From assembly GCF_035917575.1 (NCBI RefSeq), contig NZ_CP109090.1:6572001-6636000 (forward strand): a DNA stretch of 64,000 bases. Reading direction: 5' to 3'. A program made the position numbers and the translations under genes. This document shows positions 16,214 through 27,325 of the stretch, piece by piece. Below the pieces are notes generated by a model. That model searched no databases. It was not told where the DNA came from and saw only the letters and a list, made by a program, of their open reading frames with translations. This stretch comes from Streptomyces sp. NBC_01788. Its GTDB lineage: Bacteria; Actinomycetota; Actinomycetes; Streptomycetales; Streptomycetaceae. Every line of letters starts with the position of its first letter. The stretch's first letter is position 1.

Positions 16214-16238
16214 GGGTAGAGCGGCAGGCGGCGGGTAC
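16214..16238 (+). promoter_or_regulatory. Candidate SigB-type promoter of dnaK
   Basis: GGGT, 15 bases, GGGTAC, fitting GNNT-N14-16-GGGTAY, 67 bp upstream of the dnaK ATG and immediately upstream of a HAIR-like operator. A TTGACA at 16245-16250 could be a competing -35 box. Confidence 0.35.
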
Positions 16239-16243
16239 GCGGC

Positions 16244-16264
16244 ATTGACAACAGCGCACTCAAG
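16244..16264 (+). promoter_or_regulatory. HAIR-like operator (HspR-type) upstream of dnaK
   Basis: ATTGACA, seven bases, ACTCAAG. The right arm is identical to the HspR-associated inverted repeat (CTTGAGT-N7-ACTCAAG) and the left arm matches at four of seven positions. Placed 41 bp before the dnaK start, where HspR binding would repress transcription. The imperfect left arm lowers certainty. Confidence 0.45.
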
Positions 16265-16305
16265 TTCTGAGCTGGAGACCAGGAGGCGCCCGGAAGGGGA
16301 CGAAG

Positions 16306-18168
<1,863 letters not shown>

Positions 18169-18170
18169 AA

Positions 18171-18211
18171 CTGCCCCGGCCGACTGCGTCAGGTCGTCGG
18201 CCGCCGGGCAG
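18171..18211. terminator. Convergent terminator after dnaK
   Basis: Inverted repeat CTGCCCCGGCCGAC (18171-18184) with GTCGGCCGCCGGGCAG (18196-18211), paired except for a two-base bulge. It separates dnaK from the converging regulator gene. Confidence 0.65.
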
Positions 18212-18214
18212 GGC

Positions 18215-19078
18215 TCACAGGTTCTCGCGGTACTTCCGCAGCAGCTCGCGGGTCTGCTCGGCGGTGGCGGCGGCCGCCGTCATACGGTCCAGGACCTCCA
18301 GGTGCACGGAGATCTCCGTGCGCGAGTCCAGGTACAGGGCGCCGGTCAGGTACTCGGTGTAGACCAGGTCGGGCAGCTCCGGTTCGGCGAAGCGGAACAG
18401 CGAGAACGGCGCGTACGTCCCCGCGTGCGGCCCCCGCGTGAACTCGGCGACCTGCACCGTCACCCGGTCCCGCTCGGTGTACCGGAGCAGCTTGTCCAGC
18501 TGGTCGCGCATCACCTCGGGGCGGTCGCTCACCGGTCGCCGCAGCACCGTCTCGTCGACGATCACCCACAGGTGCGGCGGATCGGCCCGCTCCAGCAGCC
18601 GCTGCCGGGCCATCCGCAGCGACACGTGCCGCTCGACCGCGTCCGGCCGGCGCTGACCGACGGTCCCCGCCTCCAGCACCGCACGCGCGTAGCCCTCCGT
18701 CTGGAGCAGCCCCGGCACGAAGTGCGGCTCGTAGGAGCGGATCAGCCGGGCGGCGCCCTCCAGGCTCACATAGAGGCTGAACCACTCCGGCAGCACGTCG
18801 TGGAAGCGCTGCCACCAGCCCGGGGCGTTGGCCTCCTCGGCCAGCGCGACGAACGCGGCCGCCGCCTCGTCGCCCACCCCGTAGGCGGTCAGCAGTATCT
18901 GCACGTACGGGATCTTCAGCGCGACCTCGGCCGTCTCCATCCGCCGTACGGTCGCGGGCGCCACCCGCAGGACGCGCGCGGCCTCCTCGCGTCCCAGCCC
19001 GGCCTTCTCCCGCAGTTCCTGAAGTCTTCTGCCGAGCACCACCTGACCCACGGTGGGCGCGGCCCGCCGCTCACTCAC
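18215..19078 (-). CDS. Scr1-family HTH regulator with DUF5753 domain
   Basis: 287 residues. An Xre-type helix-turn-helix is at the N-terminus (LGRRLQELREKAGLGREEAARVLRVAPATVRRME), followed by the DUF5753 domain (SYEPHFVPGLLQTEGYARAVL; RPEVMRDQLDKLL; LVYTEYLTGALYLD). These Streptomyces regulators usually sit beside a small DUF397 gene, forming developmental regulator pairs; no DUF397 gene is next to this one. Its start overlaps the end of the upstream MmyB-type regulator gene by eight bases, so the two are co-transcribed. Confidence 0.9.
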   Translation of the reverse strand: MSERRAAPTVGQVVLGRRLQELREKAGLGREEAARVLRVAPATVRRMETAEVALKIPYVQILLTAYGVGDEAAAAFVALAEEANAPGWWQRFHDVLPEWFSLYVSLEGAARLIRSYEPHFVPGLLQTEGYARAVLEAGTVGQRRPDAVERHVSLRMARQRLLERADPPHLWVIVDETVLRRPVSDRPEVMRDQLDKLLRYTERDRVTVQVAEFTRGPHAGTYAPFSLFRFAEPELPDLVYTEYLTGALYLDSRTEISVHLEVLDRMTAAAATAEQTRELLRKYRENL

Positions 19079-19931
19079 GCCCTGCCTCCCGGCTCTCTCC
19101 CGCCCACGACGAGTGAAGGTACTCGACGGTGGCCGGATCGGCGGGCACGAACGTCTCGATCGCCAGTTCCGCCACCGTCACGTCCATGGGCGTGTTGAAG
19201 GTGGAGATGGAGGAGACGAACGACAGCACCCGCCCGTCGTGCTCGATCCGCATCGGCAGCGCGAAGTACGGCACCTGCCCGGGCGCCCGGGCCGCCTCCC
19301 GCGCGCCGCGCGGCACCGGGTAGGCCGCCACCTCCTCGTACAGCTCGCGCAGCGCGGCCGAGCGGTGCAGCGCGAGCTGCCGCTCCATCTGGGCCAGCAG
19401 ATGCCCGCGCCACTCGCGCAGATTGCGGATGCGCGGCGCCAGACCCTCCGGGTGCAGGGTCAGCCGCATCGCGTTCAGCGGCGGGGCGAGCAGCCGCTGA
19501 GGGACGCCCTCCAGGAGCATCGTGATGCCCCGGTTCGCGCTCACCACGTCGTACGTCGCGTCGACCACCAGCGCCGGATATGGCTCGTACCCCCGGATCA
19601 GCCGCTCCAGGCCCTCGCGCAGCGGGCCGAGCGCCGGGTCGTCCAGCGGGGTCTGCCGGTACCTGGGCGCGTAACCGGCGGCCACCAGCAGGGCGTTGCG
19701 CTCCCGCACCGGCACCTCCAGGTGCTCAGCGAGGCGCAGCACCATCTCCTCGCTCGGCCGCGACCGCCCGGTCTCGACGAAGCTGATGTGCCGGGCCGAG
19801 GAGTCGGCGCGCAGCGCCAGTTCGAGCTGACTGATCCGCCGCCGCTCGCGCCAGGACCGCAGCAGCGGGCCCACGCCCCGGGCTGCGGAGGCGGCGGGGG
19901 AGGCGGTGGTGCCGGACGCGACAAGGGCCAT
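19071..19931 (-). CDS. HTH regulator with MmyB-like ligand-binding domain
   Basis: 286 residues. The N-terminal helix-turn-helix (LLRSWRERRRISQLELALRADSSARHISFVE) is followed by an MmyB-like PAS-type ligand-binding domain (RGYEPYPALVVDATYDVVSANRGITMLLEG; LVVDATYDVV). Such domains are thought to bind fatty acids or fatty acyl groups. Start ATG 19931; a longer frame to 20144 would run into the divergent pterin-dehydratase region. Regulatory target unknown. Overlaps the downstream Scr1-type gene. Confidence 0.88.
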   Translation of the reverse strand: MALVASGTTASPAASAARGVGPLLRSWRERRRISQLELALRADSSARHISFVETGRSRPSEEMVLRLAEHLEVPVRERNALLVAAGYAPRYRQTPLDDPALGPLREGLERLIRGYEPYPALVVDATYDVVSANRGITMLLEGVPQRLLAPPLNAMRLTLHPEGLAPRIRNLREWRGHLLAQMERQLALHRSAALRELYEEVAAYPVPRGAREAARAPGQVPYFALPMRIEHDGRVLSFVSSISTFNTPMDVTVAELAIETFVPADPATVEYLHSSWAGESREAGRE

Positions 19932-20131
19932 ACGCACGACCGTAGTCGAGGACAGGGCGTACGACCGAGTCGCGGGCCGCCGTCCCAGGCCGCGTGCGGG
20001 GCCGGCAGAGCCGCGGGCCTGCTCGGTCCCGGGGACGCGGCGGCCCTCCTGTGGCAGTCTGAACAGGAGCGCGAGACCCGGCGGAGGTCCCGGCGGAAGT
20101 CCAGGAGAAGCCCAGGAAGGGAGCCGGTCCC

Positions 20132-20437
20132 ATGCCCGTCGCACCGCTGTCGCACAAGGAGGTCGAGGACCGGTTGGCCGAGCTGCCCGGCTGGTCCGTC
20201 GAGGGGGACCGCCTCACCCGTTCCTTCCGGCTCGGCTCGCATTTCGCGGCGGTGGCGATGATCGTGCACATCGCCCAGGTGCAGGAGGAGCTCAACCACC
20301 ACTCCGATCTCACCCTGGGCTACAACACGGTCTCGCTCGCCGTGCACACCCACAGCGCGGGCGGCGCCGTCACCGAGAAGGACTTCGAACTCGCCCGCCG
20401 GGTTCAGGACCTGGCGGCGGGACACGGCGCGAGCTGA
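20132..20437 (+). CDS. 4a-hydroxytetrahydrobiopterin dehydratase (PCD)
   Basis: 101 residues, the size of pterin-4a-carbinolamine dehydratases. EELNHHSDLTLGYNTVSLAV followed by HTHSAGG and TEKD matches the PCD signature, with HH and a downstream H as the catalytic triad. It regenerates pterin cofactor after aromatic amino-acid hydroxylation, or dehydrates related pterins; no hydroxylase gene is nearby. Start ATG 20132, preceded by GGAAGGGAG. Thirty bases separate it from the methyltransferase gene, which is probably co-transcribed. Confidence 0.92.
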   Translation: MPVAPLSHKEVEDRLAELPGWSVEGDRLTRSFRLGSHFAAVAMIVHIAQVQEELNHHSDLTLGYNTVSLAVHTHSAGGAVTEKDFELARRVQDLAAGHGAS

Positions 20438-20467
20438 GCCGCGCCCGGACGGGGAGGGGGGATCCGC

Positions 20468-21211
20468 GTGCTGGACTACGACGAGGAAGCCGAGCGCTAC
20501 GACGCCTCGCGCGGCGGCGAGCCGAGAGCGGAGGCCGCGGCGGAGGCGGTCCTCGGGCTCATACCGGAACGGACGCGCGAACTGCTCGACGTGGGCTGCG
20601 GCACCGGCATCGTGACCTGCCGCCTCGCCGCCGCCCGCCCCGGCCTGCGGGTGACCGGCGTCGACCGGGCGCCCGCGATGGCCCGGCACGCCTGGGCACG
20701 GCTGCCCGGCGCCGTCGTGCTCGCCGACAGCCGCAGCCTGCCCTTCCCGGACGGGCGGTTCGACGCCGTCACGAGTGTGTGGCTGCTGCACCTGGCGCCC
20801 GGCCCCGGGGAGGCGCGGGCGATGGTCGCCGAGTGCGCCCGGGTGCTCCGGCCCGGCGGGGTGTACGTCACCACGGTCGGCAAGGCCGCCGCGCACAACG
20901 TCGGCAGCGACATCGACGCCGTCCTCGCCTCCCGGCCCCGCAGCCCGGCCCGCGACGACGCCGGCCTGGTCACCGAGTACGCCGCCGCGTCCGGTCTTGT
21001 CCCGGCCGGGCAGGCCCTCTTCCCGGGCCGCGACCAGGGCCGCAGCCCCCGCCGCACCATCGCCGACCTGCGCCGCGGCTGGTTCGTCACGCTGCCGCCG
21101 GGCGTACCCCTCGCCGAGGACTTCGCCGAGCGGCTGGCGGCCCTGCCCGACCAGGACCGCCGCCGCCCGGACCCGGTCTTCACCCTGAGGGCGTTCCGCA
21201 AGGCGGAGTGA
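20468..21211 (+). CDS. Class I SAM-dependent methyltransferase
   Basis: 247 residues. LLDVGCGTGIVTCRLA is the SAM-binding motif I, VTGVDRAPAM motif II, and FDAVTSVWLLHLA motif IV; RVLRPGGVYVTTVGK is the usual post-motif strand. Methyltransf_11/25-like; substrate unknown. GTG start at 20468 after GGGGAGGGGGG. Ends at a strong bidirectional terminator facing the cellulase cluster. Confidence 0.88.
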   Translation: MLDYDEEAERYDASRGGEPRAEAAAEAVLGLIPERTRELLDVGCGTGIVTCRLAAARPGLRVTGVDRAPAMARHAWARLPGAVVLADSRSLPFPDGRFDAVTSVWLLHLAPGPGEARAMVAECARVLRPGGVYVTTVGKAAAHNVGSDIDAVLASRPRSPARDDAGLVTEYAAASGLVPAGQALFPGRDQGRSPRRTIADLRRGWFVTLPPGVPLAEDFAERLAALPDQDRRRPDPVFTLRAFRKAE

Positions 21212-21218
21212 GCCAAAA

Positions 21219-21248
21219 GGGGCGCGTGCCGCGTCCGGCACGCGCCCC
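21219..21248. terminator. Bidirectional terminator
   Basis: Perfect 13-bp stem GGGGCGCGTGCCG / CGGCACGCGCCCC with a four-base loop, between the converging methyltransferase and GH74 genes; an A run precedes it on the plus strand. Confidence 0.85.
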
Positions 21249-21256
21249 TCCCCCCG

Positions 21257-23953
21257 TCAGGAGACCTTGCAGCTCTGGCCGCCGACCGTGAAGACGGCCG
21301 GTCTGCCGTTGGTCCCCGTCCAGCTCCCCGTGAAGCCGAAGCCCACCGAGGAACCGGCCGCCACGGTGCCGTTCCAGCTCACGTTCCGCGCGGTCACCGA
21401 GGCGCCCGACTGGGAGTAGTCGGCGTTCCACAGCTGGGTGACCTTCTGCCCGTTCGGGAACGACCAGGTGAGCGACCAGCCGTTCCAGGCCGTGGAGCCG
21501 GTGTTGGTGAGCTGCACGTCGGCCTGGAAGCCGTCGGTCCACTGGTTGGTGACCTGGTACGTCACCGCGCAGGCACCGGCCGGCGGCGGTGTCGTGCCAC
21601 CGCCCGGGTCACCTCCGCCCGGGTCACCTCCGCCCGTGTCCCCGCCGCCGGTGCCGGCGGTGTCGCCGTAGATCACGCCGCGGCCGTTGGTCGAGATGTA
21701 CACACGGCCGTAGACCCGCGGGTCGCCCGTGATCGCCGCGCCGGTCCAGCCCCACTGGTGGGCGTCGTCGTTGATCCGGGTCCAGCTCGCGCCCTTGTCG
21801 GTGGAGCGGAAGATGCCCCGCACCCCGCCGATCTTCGCGCTCGTGTACAGCGTCTGGTACGACGCGCCGCTCGCCGCCTTGCCGAAGCCGATGGTGTCGG
21901 CCTGCTCGACGCCCGCCAGCTTGGTGAAGGACGCGCCCCCGTTGACCGAGTGCCACAGCCCGTACGCGCCGTCGCTCGCACCGCCCGCCAGCCAGACGTC
22001 GCCCTTCGTGCCCGGCAGGGCCTTGAAGCGCACGCTGTCACCGCTGGGCAGACCGGTGGCCGACGAGGCGGTGAAGGTGGCGCCGCCGTCCGAACTCACG
22101 TAGAACTTGCCGGACTTGAATCCGTAGAAGGTCTTCGGGTCGACCCGGTCCGATTCCACGACGGCGCCCGCCGGGATGCCGGCCGACGCCGACCACGAGG
22201 ACCCGAAGCCGGTCGAGTACCGCACGCCCGTCCCCGCCGGACTCCACACGAACCGGCTGCCGTCCGCGGCGGCCGCGACCGTCCCGCCGCCGCTCACGCC
22301 CGACGGGTCCGTGCCGGCGAACCAGTTGGCGCCGTTGTCGGTCGAGAAGGCGATGTGCGCGCCCGAGTCCGTGTCGCCGACCCGCACCACCGTGTTCGGG
22401 TTGGTCTCGGCGAAGTCCAGACTGGTGCTCGTGGTGAAGGCGGGCGAGGTGAAGATCATCGACGGGACCTTCGTCAGATCCGTGTGCCGGAAGCCGCCGA
22501 GGTCGCCCAGCGCGCTGAGCAGCGGTGCTCCGGAGGGCGGGGAGGCCAGGTCGTTCACCGCCGTCTCCTCGAGGCCCTGCACCATCGGGCGCACCGCGAA
22601 CTGGCCGCCGCTGTCCCACTTGGTGAGGTTCTCGGTGCCGTAGATCGTCGCGCCCGTGCCGTACATCATCCGGTTGGAGTCGAACGGGTCGATCTCCAGC
22701 GCCTCCGTCATCCACCCGAGTTTCGGGGCCTGTTCGGGCGGTGAGGGGTTGGTCCCGAAGGTCAGCCAGGGTGTGGACGACACGTCCATCGTGTAGCGGT
22801 TGGAGCGGTTCGGGTACGACGTGTAGTCCCAGGCCTGCGTCCAGGTCGCGCCGCTGTTGGTGGAGCGGAAGATCTGCGTGTCCGGCCACCAGGAGCTGTA
22901 GGCCGTCGCCATCACCGTGCCCGGGTGCTGCCGGTCGAGCGTCAGACCGCTGAAGCCGTAGTAGGTGTCGGCCACGGCGACCGGGCTGATGTTCGTCCAG
23001 GTGCCGGTCGCGGTCGCGTACCGCCACAACTGGCCCTTGCCGCCGTCGTACGGTCCGCCCGTGTCGCTGTAGGCGAGGTACAGGTAGCCGTTCTTCGCGT
23101 CCAGGACGCCCTTGTGGGCCAGGTATCCGGTCGGCTGCCCCGGCAGCCGCTGCCAGGTCGCGCCCGCGTCCGTGGAGCGGTACACCGCGTTGTCCTTGTC
23201 GGCGACCCCGGCGTAGACGGTCTTCGTCGCGTTGCCGGAGGTGCCGGTGGACTCGTCGAAGGTGACCCAGACGACGCCCTGGTTGTCACTGGCGTAGCCG
23301 GACGTGTCACTCGGGTCCTGCGCGTAGTTGCCCGGGTTGGTGAAGCTCGTGACCCGCGACCAGGTCGCCCCCGAGTCCGTCGACCGCCACAGCCCCTTGC
23401 CGCTGGGCGCGCCCAGGTACAGCACGCCGTTCTTGTTCGGGTCGATCGCCAGCCGCTCGCCCATCCCGCGGCCGGGCATGTTGCCGCCGAGCTTGAACGG
23501 CAGGTCGGCCTTCTTCCAGCTCGCGCCCCGGTCGGTGGAGCGCAGCACCGCGCCGTTGCCCGGGTCCCAGCTGTTGGTGTAGGTGCCGACGGCCGCGTAC
23601 ACCCGGTCGGGGGCGGCGGAGTCGGTGGCGAGGGAGACGACGCCGGTGTGCCCCCAGTCGTCCCAGCCGACCGAGTCGAGCAGCGGGGTCCAGGTCTTCG
23701 TCGACTGCTGCCAGCGGTAGGCGCCGCCGATGTCGGTGCGGGCGTAGGCCAGGTTCTTCTCGCTGCGGTTGAAGACGATGCCGGGGACGAAGCCGCCCCC
23801 GTCGATACGGGCGTTCTTCCAGGTGTACGTGTCTGCCGCGAGCGTGGCCGGTGCGGCGGGCCGGGCCACCGCGGACGGGGCACTGGCGAGCAGTCCGGCG
23901 GCGAGGGCGAACACGGCTGTGAGCACACGGCCGGTGCGGGGCGTTCTTCGCAC
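21257..23953 (-). CDS. Secreted GH74 xyloglucanase/endoglucanase with C-terminal CBM2
   Basis: 898 residues. The signal peptide is VRRTPRTGRVLTAVFALAAG, with cleavage near SAVARPAAPATLA. The catalytic part is a double seven-bladed propeller of GH74 type: NARIDGGGFVPGIVFN, ARTDIGGAYRW (catalytic Asp) and many STDxGATW Asp-box blades. A Gly/Asp/Pro linker (GGGDPGGGDPGG) leads to a CBM2 (ACAVTYQVTNQWTDGFQADV ... SCKV). GH74 enzymes cut xyloglucan or soluble beta-glucans. GTG at 23953 with GAGAGGAG upstream is chosen; the longer frame runs through a homopurine tract and gives a low-complexity Pro/Leu N-terminus. Confidence 0.93.
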   Translation of the reverse strand: MRRTPRTGRVLTAVFALAAGLLASAPSAVARPAAPATLAADTYTWKNARIDGGGFVPGIVFNRSEKNLAYARTDIGGAYRWQQSTKTWTPLLDSVGWDDWGHTGVVSLATDSAAPDRVYAAVGTYTNSWDPGNGAVLRSTDRGASWKKADLPFKLGGNMPGRGMGERLAIDPNKNGVLYLGAPSGKGLWRSTDSGATWSRVTSFTNPGNYAQDPSDTSGYASDNQGVVWVTFDESTGTSGNATKTVYAGVADKDNAVYRSTDAGATWQRLPGQPTGYLAHKGVLDAKNGYLYLAYSDTGGPYDGGKGQLWRYATATGTWTNISPVAVADTYYGFSGLTLDRQHPGTVMATAYSSWWPDTQIFRSTNSGATWTQAWDYTSYPNRSNRYTMDVSSTPWLTFGTNPSPPEQAPKLGWMTEALEIDPFDSNRMMYGTGATIYGTENLTKWDSGGQFAVRPMVQGLEETAVNDLASPPSGAPLLSALGDLGGFRHTDLTKVPSMIFTSPAFTTSTSLDFAETNPNTVVRVGDTDSGAHIAFSTDNGANWFAGTDPSGVSGGGTVAAAADGSRFVWSPAGTGVRYSTGFGSSWSASAGIPAGAVVESDRVDPKTFYGFKSGKFYVSSDGGATFTASSATGLPSGDSVRFKALPGTKGDVWLAGGASDGAYGLWHSVNGGASFTKLAGVEQADTIGFGKAASGASYQTLYTSAKIGGVRGIFRSTDKGASWTRINDDAHQWGWTGAAITGDPRVYGRVYISTNGRGVIYGDTAGTGGGDTGGGDPGGGDPGGGTTPPPAGACAVTYQVTNQWTDGFQADVQLTNTGSTAWNGWSLTWSFPNGQKVTQLWNADYSQSGASVTARNVSWNGTVAAGSSVGFGFTGSWTGTNGRPAVFTVGGQSCKVS

Positions 23954-24000
23954 GGTGGGGCTCCTCTCGACGGAGGGCGGAGGGCGGAGGGCGGGAAGCC

Positions 24001-24073
24001 GGAGGGGGAGGGGAAGGGGGAGAAGAAGGGGGAGGGGGAGGGGAAGGGGGGAGAAGAAGGGGGAGGGGGAGGA
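24001..24073. repeat. Homopurine tract with 30-bp tandem repeat
   Basis: Seventy-three consecutive purines on the plus strand. It consists of a 30-bp unit (starting GGAGGGGGAGGGGAAGG) present twice, the second copy with one extra G, plus a partial third. It lies in the 219-bp gap between GH48 and GH74, in the presumed GH74 leader or promoter region, so the RNA there would be pure C/U. No ordinary promoter is visible in the same gap. Confidence 0.8.
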
Positions 24074-24080
24074 TGTGACG

Positions 24081-24118
24081 ACCGGGCGGCTCCCCCCCCC
24101 GTGAGGGAGCCGCCCGGT
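24081..24118 (-). terminator. Terminator of the GH48 gene
   Basis: Perfect 14-bp stem ACCGGGCGGCTCCC / GGGAGCCGCCCGGT with a 10-base loop, 55 bp after the GH48 stop. Confidence 0.75.
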
Positions 24119-24172
24119 CGGGGTCCCGCCGGCGAATGACGGGCCCCGGTACACGGAGCGTTCAGCGGGGAC

Positions 24173-27091
24173 TTATTCGAGGAGCTCCGCGTACGAACCC
24201 ATGGCGAGCGCGATGTCCGCCTGCGCCCAGAACCGGTGGTAGGTGAAGACCGGGGCAGCGCCGCCCTTGAGGTAGGACTCGATCTTCGACCAGGCCGGGT
24301 CGTTCTTGTAGAAGGAACGGAGGGAGCTGAACGTCGACGAGGAGTCGATCTTGTCGCCGTTCGGCATCGTGCCGGTCCAGCCGCTGGGCACGTAGACCTT
24401 GTCGCCGAAGCGGCTGTAGTCGGTGCGGGTCTCCGGGACGGCGATGCCCAGGCTGTCCTGGTTGTTGTTCCACATGCCGTCCAGCAGCGCCTTCGCCGTC
24501 GACTTCGCGTTCGCGTCACCGGACCTGGCGGCGTAGTACGTCAGGGTCTTGGCGTACGAGGCCGCCACACCGACATCGTTGGTGTAGTCGGCGACGGTGA
24601 CGTGCAGCGAGTTGTTCGCGCCGGGCGAGGAGGCGTTCCAGGTGTCCGGCTGCCCCGACCACTTGAGGGTGGAGGGGATCTGGAAGGTGCCGTTCGGGTT
24701 GACCGTGGTCTTGGACAGCGCCCACTTGACCCACTTGTCGAGCACCGTCTTGGCGGCGGCGTCACCCGTCTGCTGGTAGTACTCGGCGACCCGCTCCATC
24801 GACCAGGTCTGGAAGCCGAACCACTGGTTGGACGGCGGGTCGTGGTAGACGGGCTGCCAGTCGTAGTACATGCCGTAGAAGGTCGGCGTGCCGGCCGGCG
24901 GGGTCGCGTAACGGCCCTGCCAGCTGTTGGTCGCGCCGCCCGCGATGGCGCCCTCGGAGGACTGGAGCCACCGGTAGAACTCCAGTTGCCGCGTGAGCGA
25001 CTTGCCCCAGTCGGCCGCGCCCGTCGAGGACTTGGGCTTCAGGTCGGCGTTGCTGCTCAGGGCGTACGCCGCGAGCGGGTTCTGGTAGCCGCCGTGGACG
25101 TGGCTGGAGCCGATGCGCCAGGCCCAGCCCGCCGAGGAGTCGGTGGCGCCGCCCCAGGCGTAGTACCAGGAGAGCAGGTAGTGCGAGGCGTCCTTGCCGG
25201 TGCCGGCCGGGCAGGAGGAGGCCCCGACACAGTTGCCGATCTTCTTGAAGTACTTGTCGTACATCGAGTACCGCAGGTAGTCGCCCATCTTCGCCGCCTT
25301 GGCGACGGTGGCCGACACATCGGCGCTCTTGCCCTGCGCCTTGGCCCACAGGTCCGCCCAGTACGCCGCCTGGACGGCACGCGCGTCGGCGTCGGGGGCG
25401 TCGGTGAACTTCCACTGCTTGGCGTAGGAGGAGTCCCCGGTGAACAGGTCCAGGTAGCCGTTCTTGCCGCCGTACTTGAAGGCGTCACAGGTGGGCTGCG
25501 GCACCGTCTCCCAGACCGACTCCTCGGGGCCGCGCTGGAAGGTGTTGATGTACGACGGTCCCTTGGCCGTGGGACCGGCCTCGCACTGGCCGCCCGGCGT
25601 GTTGCCGTAGCCGTAGACGTTGTCGACGTCCTCGATCCAGTGCATGCCGTAGATGTCGTCCGTGTTGTACGCGGACTTCAGCTCACCCGCGATCGGGTCG
25701 GAGCCCACCGACACACCGGTGTCCAGCTTCGCCGGGTACTCGTTGGGCGTGTCGTACTCGGGCGCGTACGTCGCCGGCTTGGAGGCCGTGTAGAAGGAGT
25801 TGGTCGCCTGGTCGGCGTGGGTGGGGATCATGTACTTCTCCATGATTCCCCAGGCGCCGTTGAACTTCGACCAGTCGCCCGTCACCTTGCCGTACATGGC
25901 CTGCAGCCACAGGAGGTAGCTGTACGCCTCCGACGTGGTCTCGTGACCGTGGTCGGGCGCCTCCACGATCAGCGTCTCCACCGAGTGGTAGGGGATGCCG
26001 TCGGGGGAGAAGTACCCGTTCGCCGGGTTGGTGATCTTCCCGTACAGGTCCAGGAAGCGGGCGTCGTACGCCTTCGAGCCCGCCAGCTCCGTCACGGTGA
26101 CCGTGGCCTTGGTGTAACCGGTCGCCGAGGCGGTGAAGACCGCCGAGCCGGTGCCCGAGGAGTCCGCGGTGATGGTCACCTTCTGCGCGGTGTTCCAGTT
26201 GGACGGCGTGAAGGTGAGGGAGGAGCCGCCGGTCACGGACAGGCCCGTGTTGCCGGACGTGCGGGTGGTGCTCACCGCCACGTTGGCGCTGGGCTGGTTC
26301 GACAACTTGACGTCGAAGGTGCCCGTCCTGCCCTGCTGGACGCCCAGCTGGGTGGGCGAGACGACCACGGCGGGGCCCGAGGCGACCGTGATGCCGACCG
26401 GCGTGGAGGCCGCGGAGGCGCCGAGGCTGTCGTAGGCCTTCGCCACCAGGGAATGACTGCCCGCGGTCAGGTTCGAGACGGAGAGCGTGTACGGCGCGGT
26501 GGTGGCGGTCCCCAGCAGCGTCGTGTCGTCGTAGAACTCGACCTTGGTGATGCTCGCCTTGTCGGCCGCCGCGGCGGTCGCCGCGAGCGGCACCGCGGCG
26601 CCCTGCGTGTAGACCGCGCCCGGGGCCGGGCTGGTCAGCACCGCCACCGGCGGCTGGTGCGCGCCGGCGCAGGTGGTTCCGTTGACCGCGAAGCTCGTCG
26701 GGGCCGCGTTGGTGCCGCTGTAGCTGAACTGGGCACCCGTGTTCACAGCGGCGCCGGCGGCGACCGTCCCGTTGTACGACTCGTTCTTCACGGTGACCGT
26801 CTGGCCGGACTGCGACCAGATGCCGTTCCAGCCGTTGCTGAGCTTCTGGTTGCCCGAGTAGCCGTAGGTGAGGGTCCAGCCGTTGATGGTGTCCGTGCCG
26901 CGGTTGGTGATGGTCAGGTCCGCGGTGAAGCCGGAGCCCCAGTCGTTGGTCTTGTAGTCCACGCTGCACTGCAGGGCCGCCGCGTGCGCGGTGGTCGACC
27001 CCGTAGCCAGCATGGTGAGTGGAAGCGCGAGGGCCGCCACGGTGGCGGTCCACAGCCGCCGCACGCCGCGGCGTCTGCGTCGAGGATGCAT
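24173..27091 (-). CDS. Secreted GH48 cellobiohydrolase with N-terminal CBM2
   Basis: 972 residues. Signal peptide with an Arg-rich start ([20 protein letters not shown]) ending near TAHAAALQ. Modules in order: CBM2 ([20 protein letters not shown]), an Ig-like domain ([19 protein letters not shown]), a second beta-sandwich ([20 protein letters not shown]), and the GH48 catalytic domain ([39 protein letters not shown] with the general acid; [14 protein letters not shown]). GH48 enzymes are processive cellulases acting from reducing ends. Start ATG 27091 has AAGGAGG upstream. A perfect CebR operator at 27152-27165 sits 60 bp upstream. Confidence 0.95.
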   Translation of the reverse strand: MHPRRRRRGVRRLWTATVAALALPLTMLATGSTTAHAAALQCSVDYKTNDWGSGFTADLTITNRGTDTINGWTLTYGYSGNQKLSNGWNGIWSQSGQTVTVKNESYNGTVAAGAAVNTGAQFSYSGTNAAPTSFAVNGTTCAGAHQPPVAVLTSPAPGAVYTQGAAVPLAATAAAADKASITKVEFYDDTTLLGTATTAPYTLSVSNLTAGSHSLVAKAYDSLGASAASTPVGITVASGPAVVVSPTQLGVQQGRTGTFDVKLSNQPSANVAVSTTRTSGNTGLSVTGGSSLTFTPSNWNTAQKVTITADSSGTGSAVFTASATGYTKATVTVTELAGSKAYDARFLDLYGKITNPANGYFSPDGIPYHSVETLIVEAPDHGHETTSEAYSYLLWLQAMYGKVTGDWSKFNGAWGIMEKYMIPTHADQATNSFYTASKPATYAPEYDTPNEYPAKLDTGVSVGSDPIAGELKSAYNTDDIYGMHWIEDVDNVYGYGNTPGGQCEAGPTAKGPSYINTFQRGPEESVWETVPQPTCDAFKYGGKNGYLDLFTGDSSYAKQWKFTDAPDADARAVQAAYWADLWAKAQGKSADVSATVAKAAKMGDYLRYSMYDKYFKKIGNCVGASSCPAGTGKDASHYLLSWYYAWGGATDSSAGWAWRIGSSHVHGGYQNPLAAYALSSNADLKPKSSTGAADWGKSLTRQLEFYRWLQSSEGAIAGGATNSWQGRYATPPAGTPTFYGMYYDWQPVYHDPPSNQWFGFQTWSMERVAEYYQQTGDAAAKTVLDKWVKWALSKTTVNPNGTFQIPSTLKWSGQPDTWNASSPGANNSLHVTVADYTNDVGVAASYAKTLTYYAARSGDANAKSTAKALLDGMWNNNQDSLGIAVPETRTDYSRFGDKVYVPSGWTGTMPNGDKIDSSSTFSSLRSFYKNDPAWSKIESYLKGGAAPVFTYHRFWAQADIALAMGSYAELLE

Positions 27092-27151
27092 GTGCTGGTT
27101 CCTCCTTGCGGCTCGGGGGAGGTGGGGGAGGATCGTCAAGCCGTGAACCAG

Positions 27152-27165
27152 TGGGAGCGCTCCCA
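27152..27165. promoter_or_regulatory. CebR operator, perfect
   Basis: TGGGAGCGCTCCCA, a perfect 14-bp palindrome identical to the known Streptomyces CebR box, which is released by cello-oligosaccharides. It is nearest to GH48, in the 296-bp divergent region shared with the GH5 gene. Confidence 0.9.
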
Positions 27166-27325
27166 TAGTGCGGACGGGTGTCCAGGGGGTCAAGGTCCTT
27201 GAAGAGTCGAAAAGATTCGACGCTGTTCAACAGCCTTTAAAAGGCGTTGAGTTGAGGAAGTTCGACAAAAGTTCGCACACCCTCTGTCCTTCGCCGTCAC
27301 TTGCCGCTACCTTCACTCGAACCAG

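Noticed and set aside
23954..24154. Extended N-terminus of the GH74 protein (Pro/Leu-rich)
   Set aside because: It is translated from the homopyrimidine strand; the GTG at 23953 has a ribosome site and starts a proper signal peptide.
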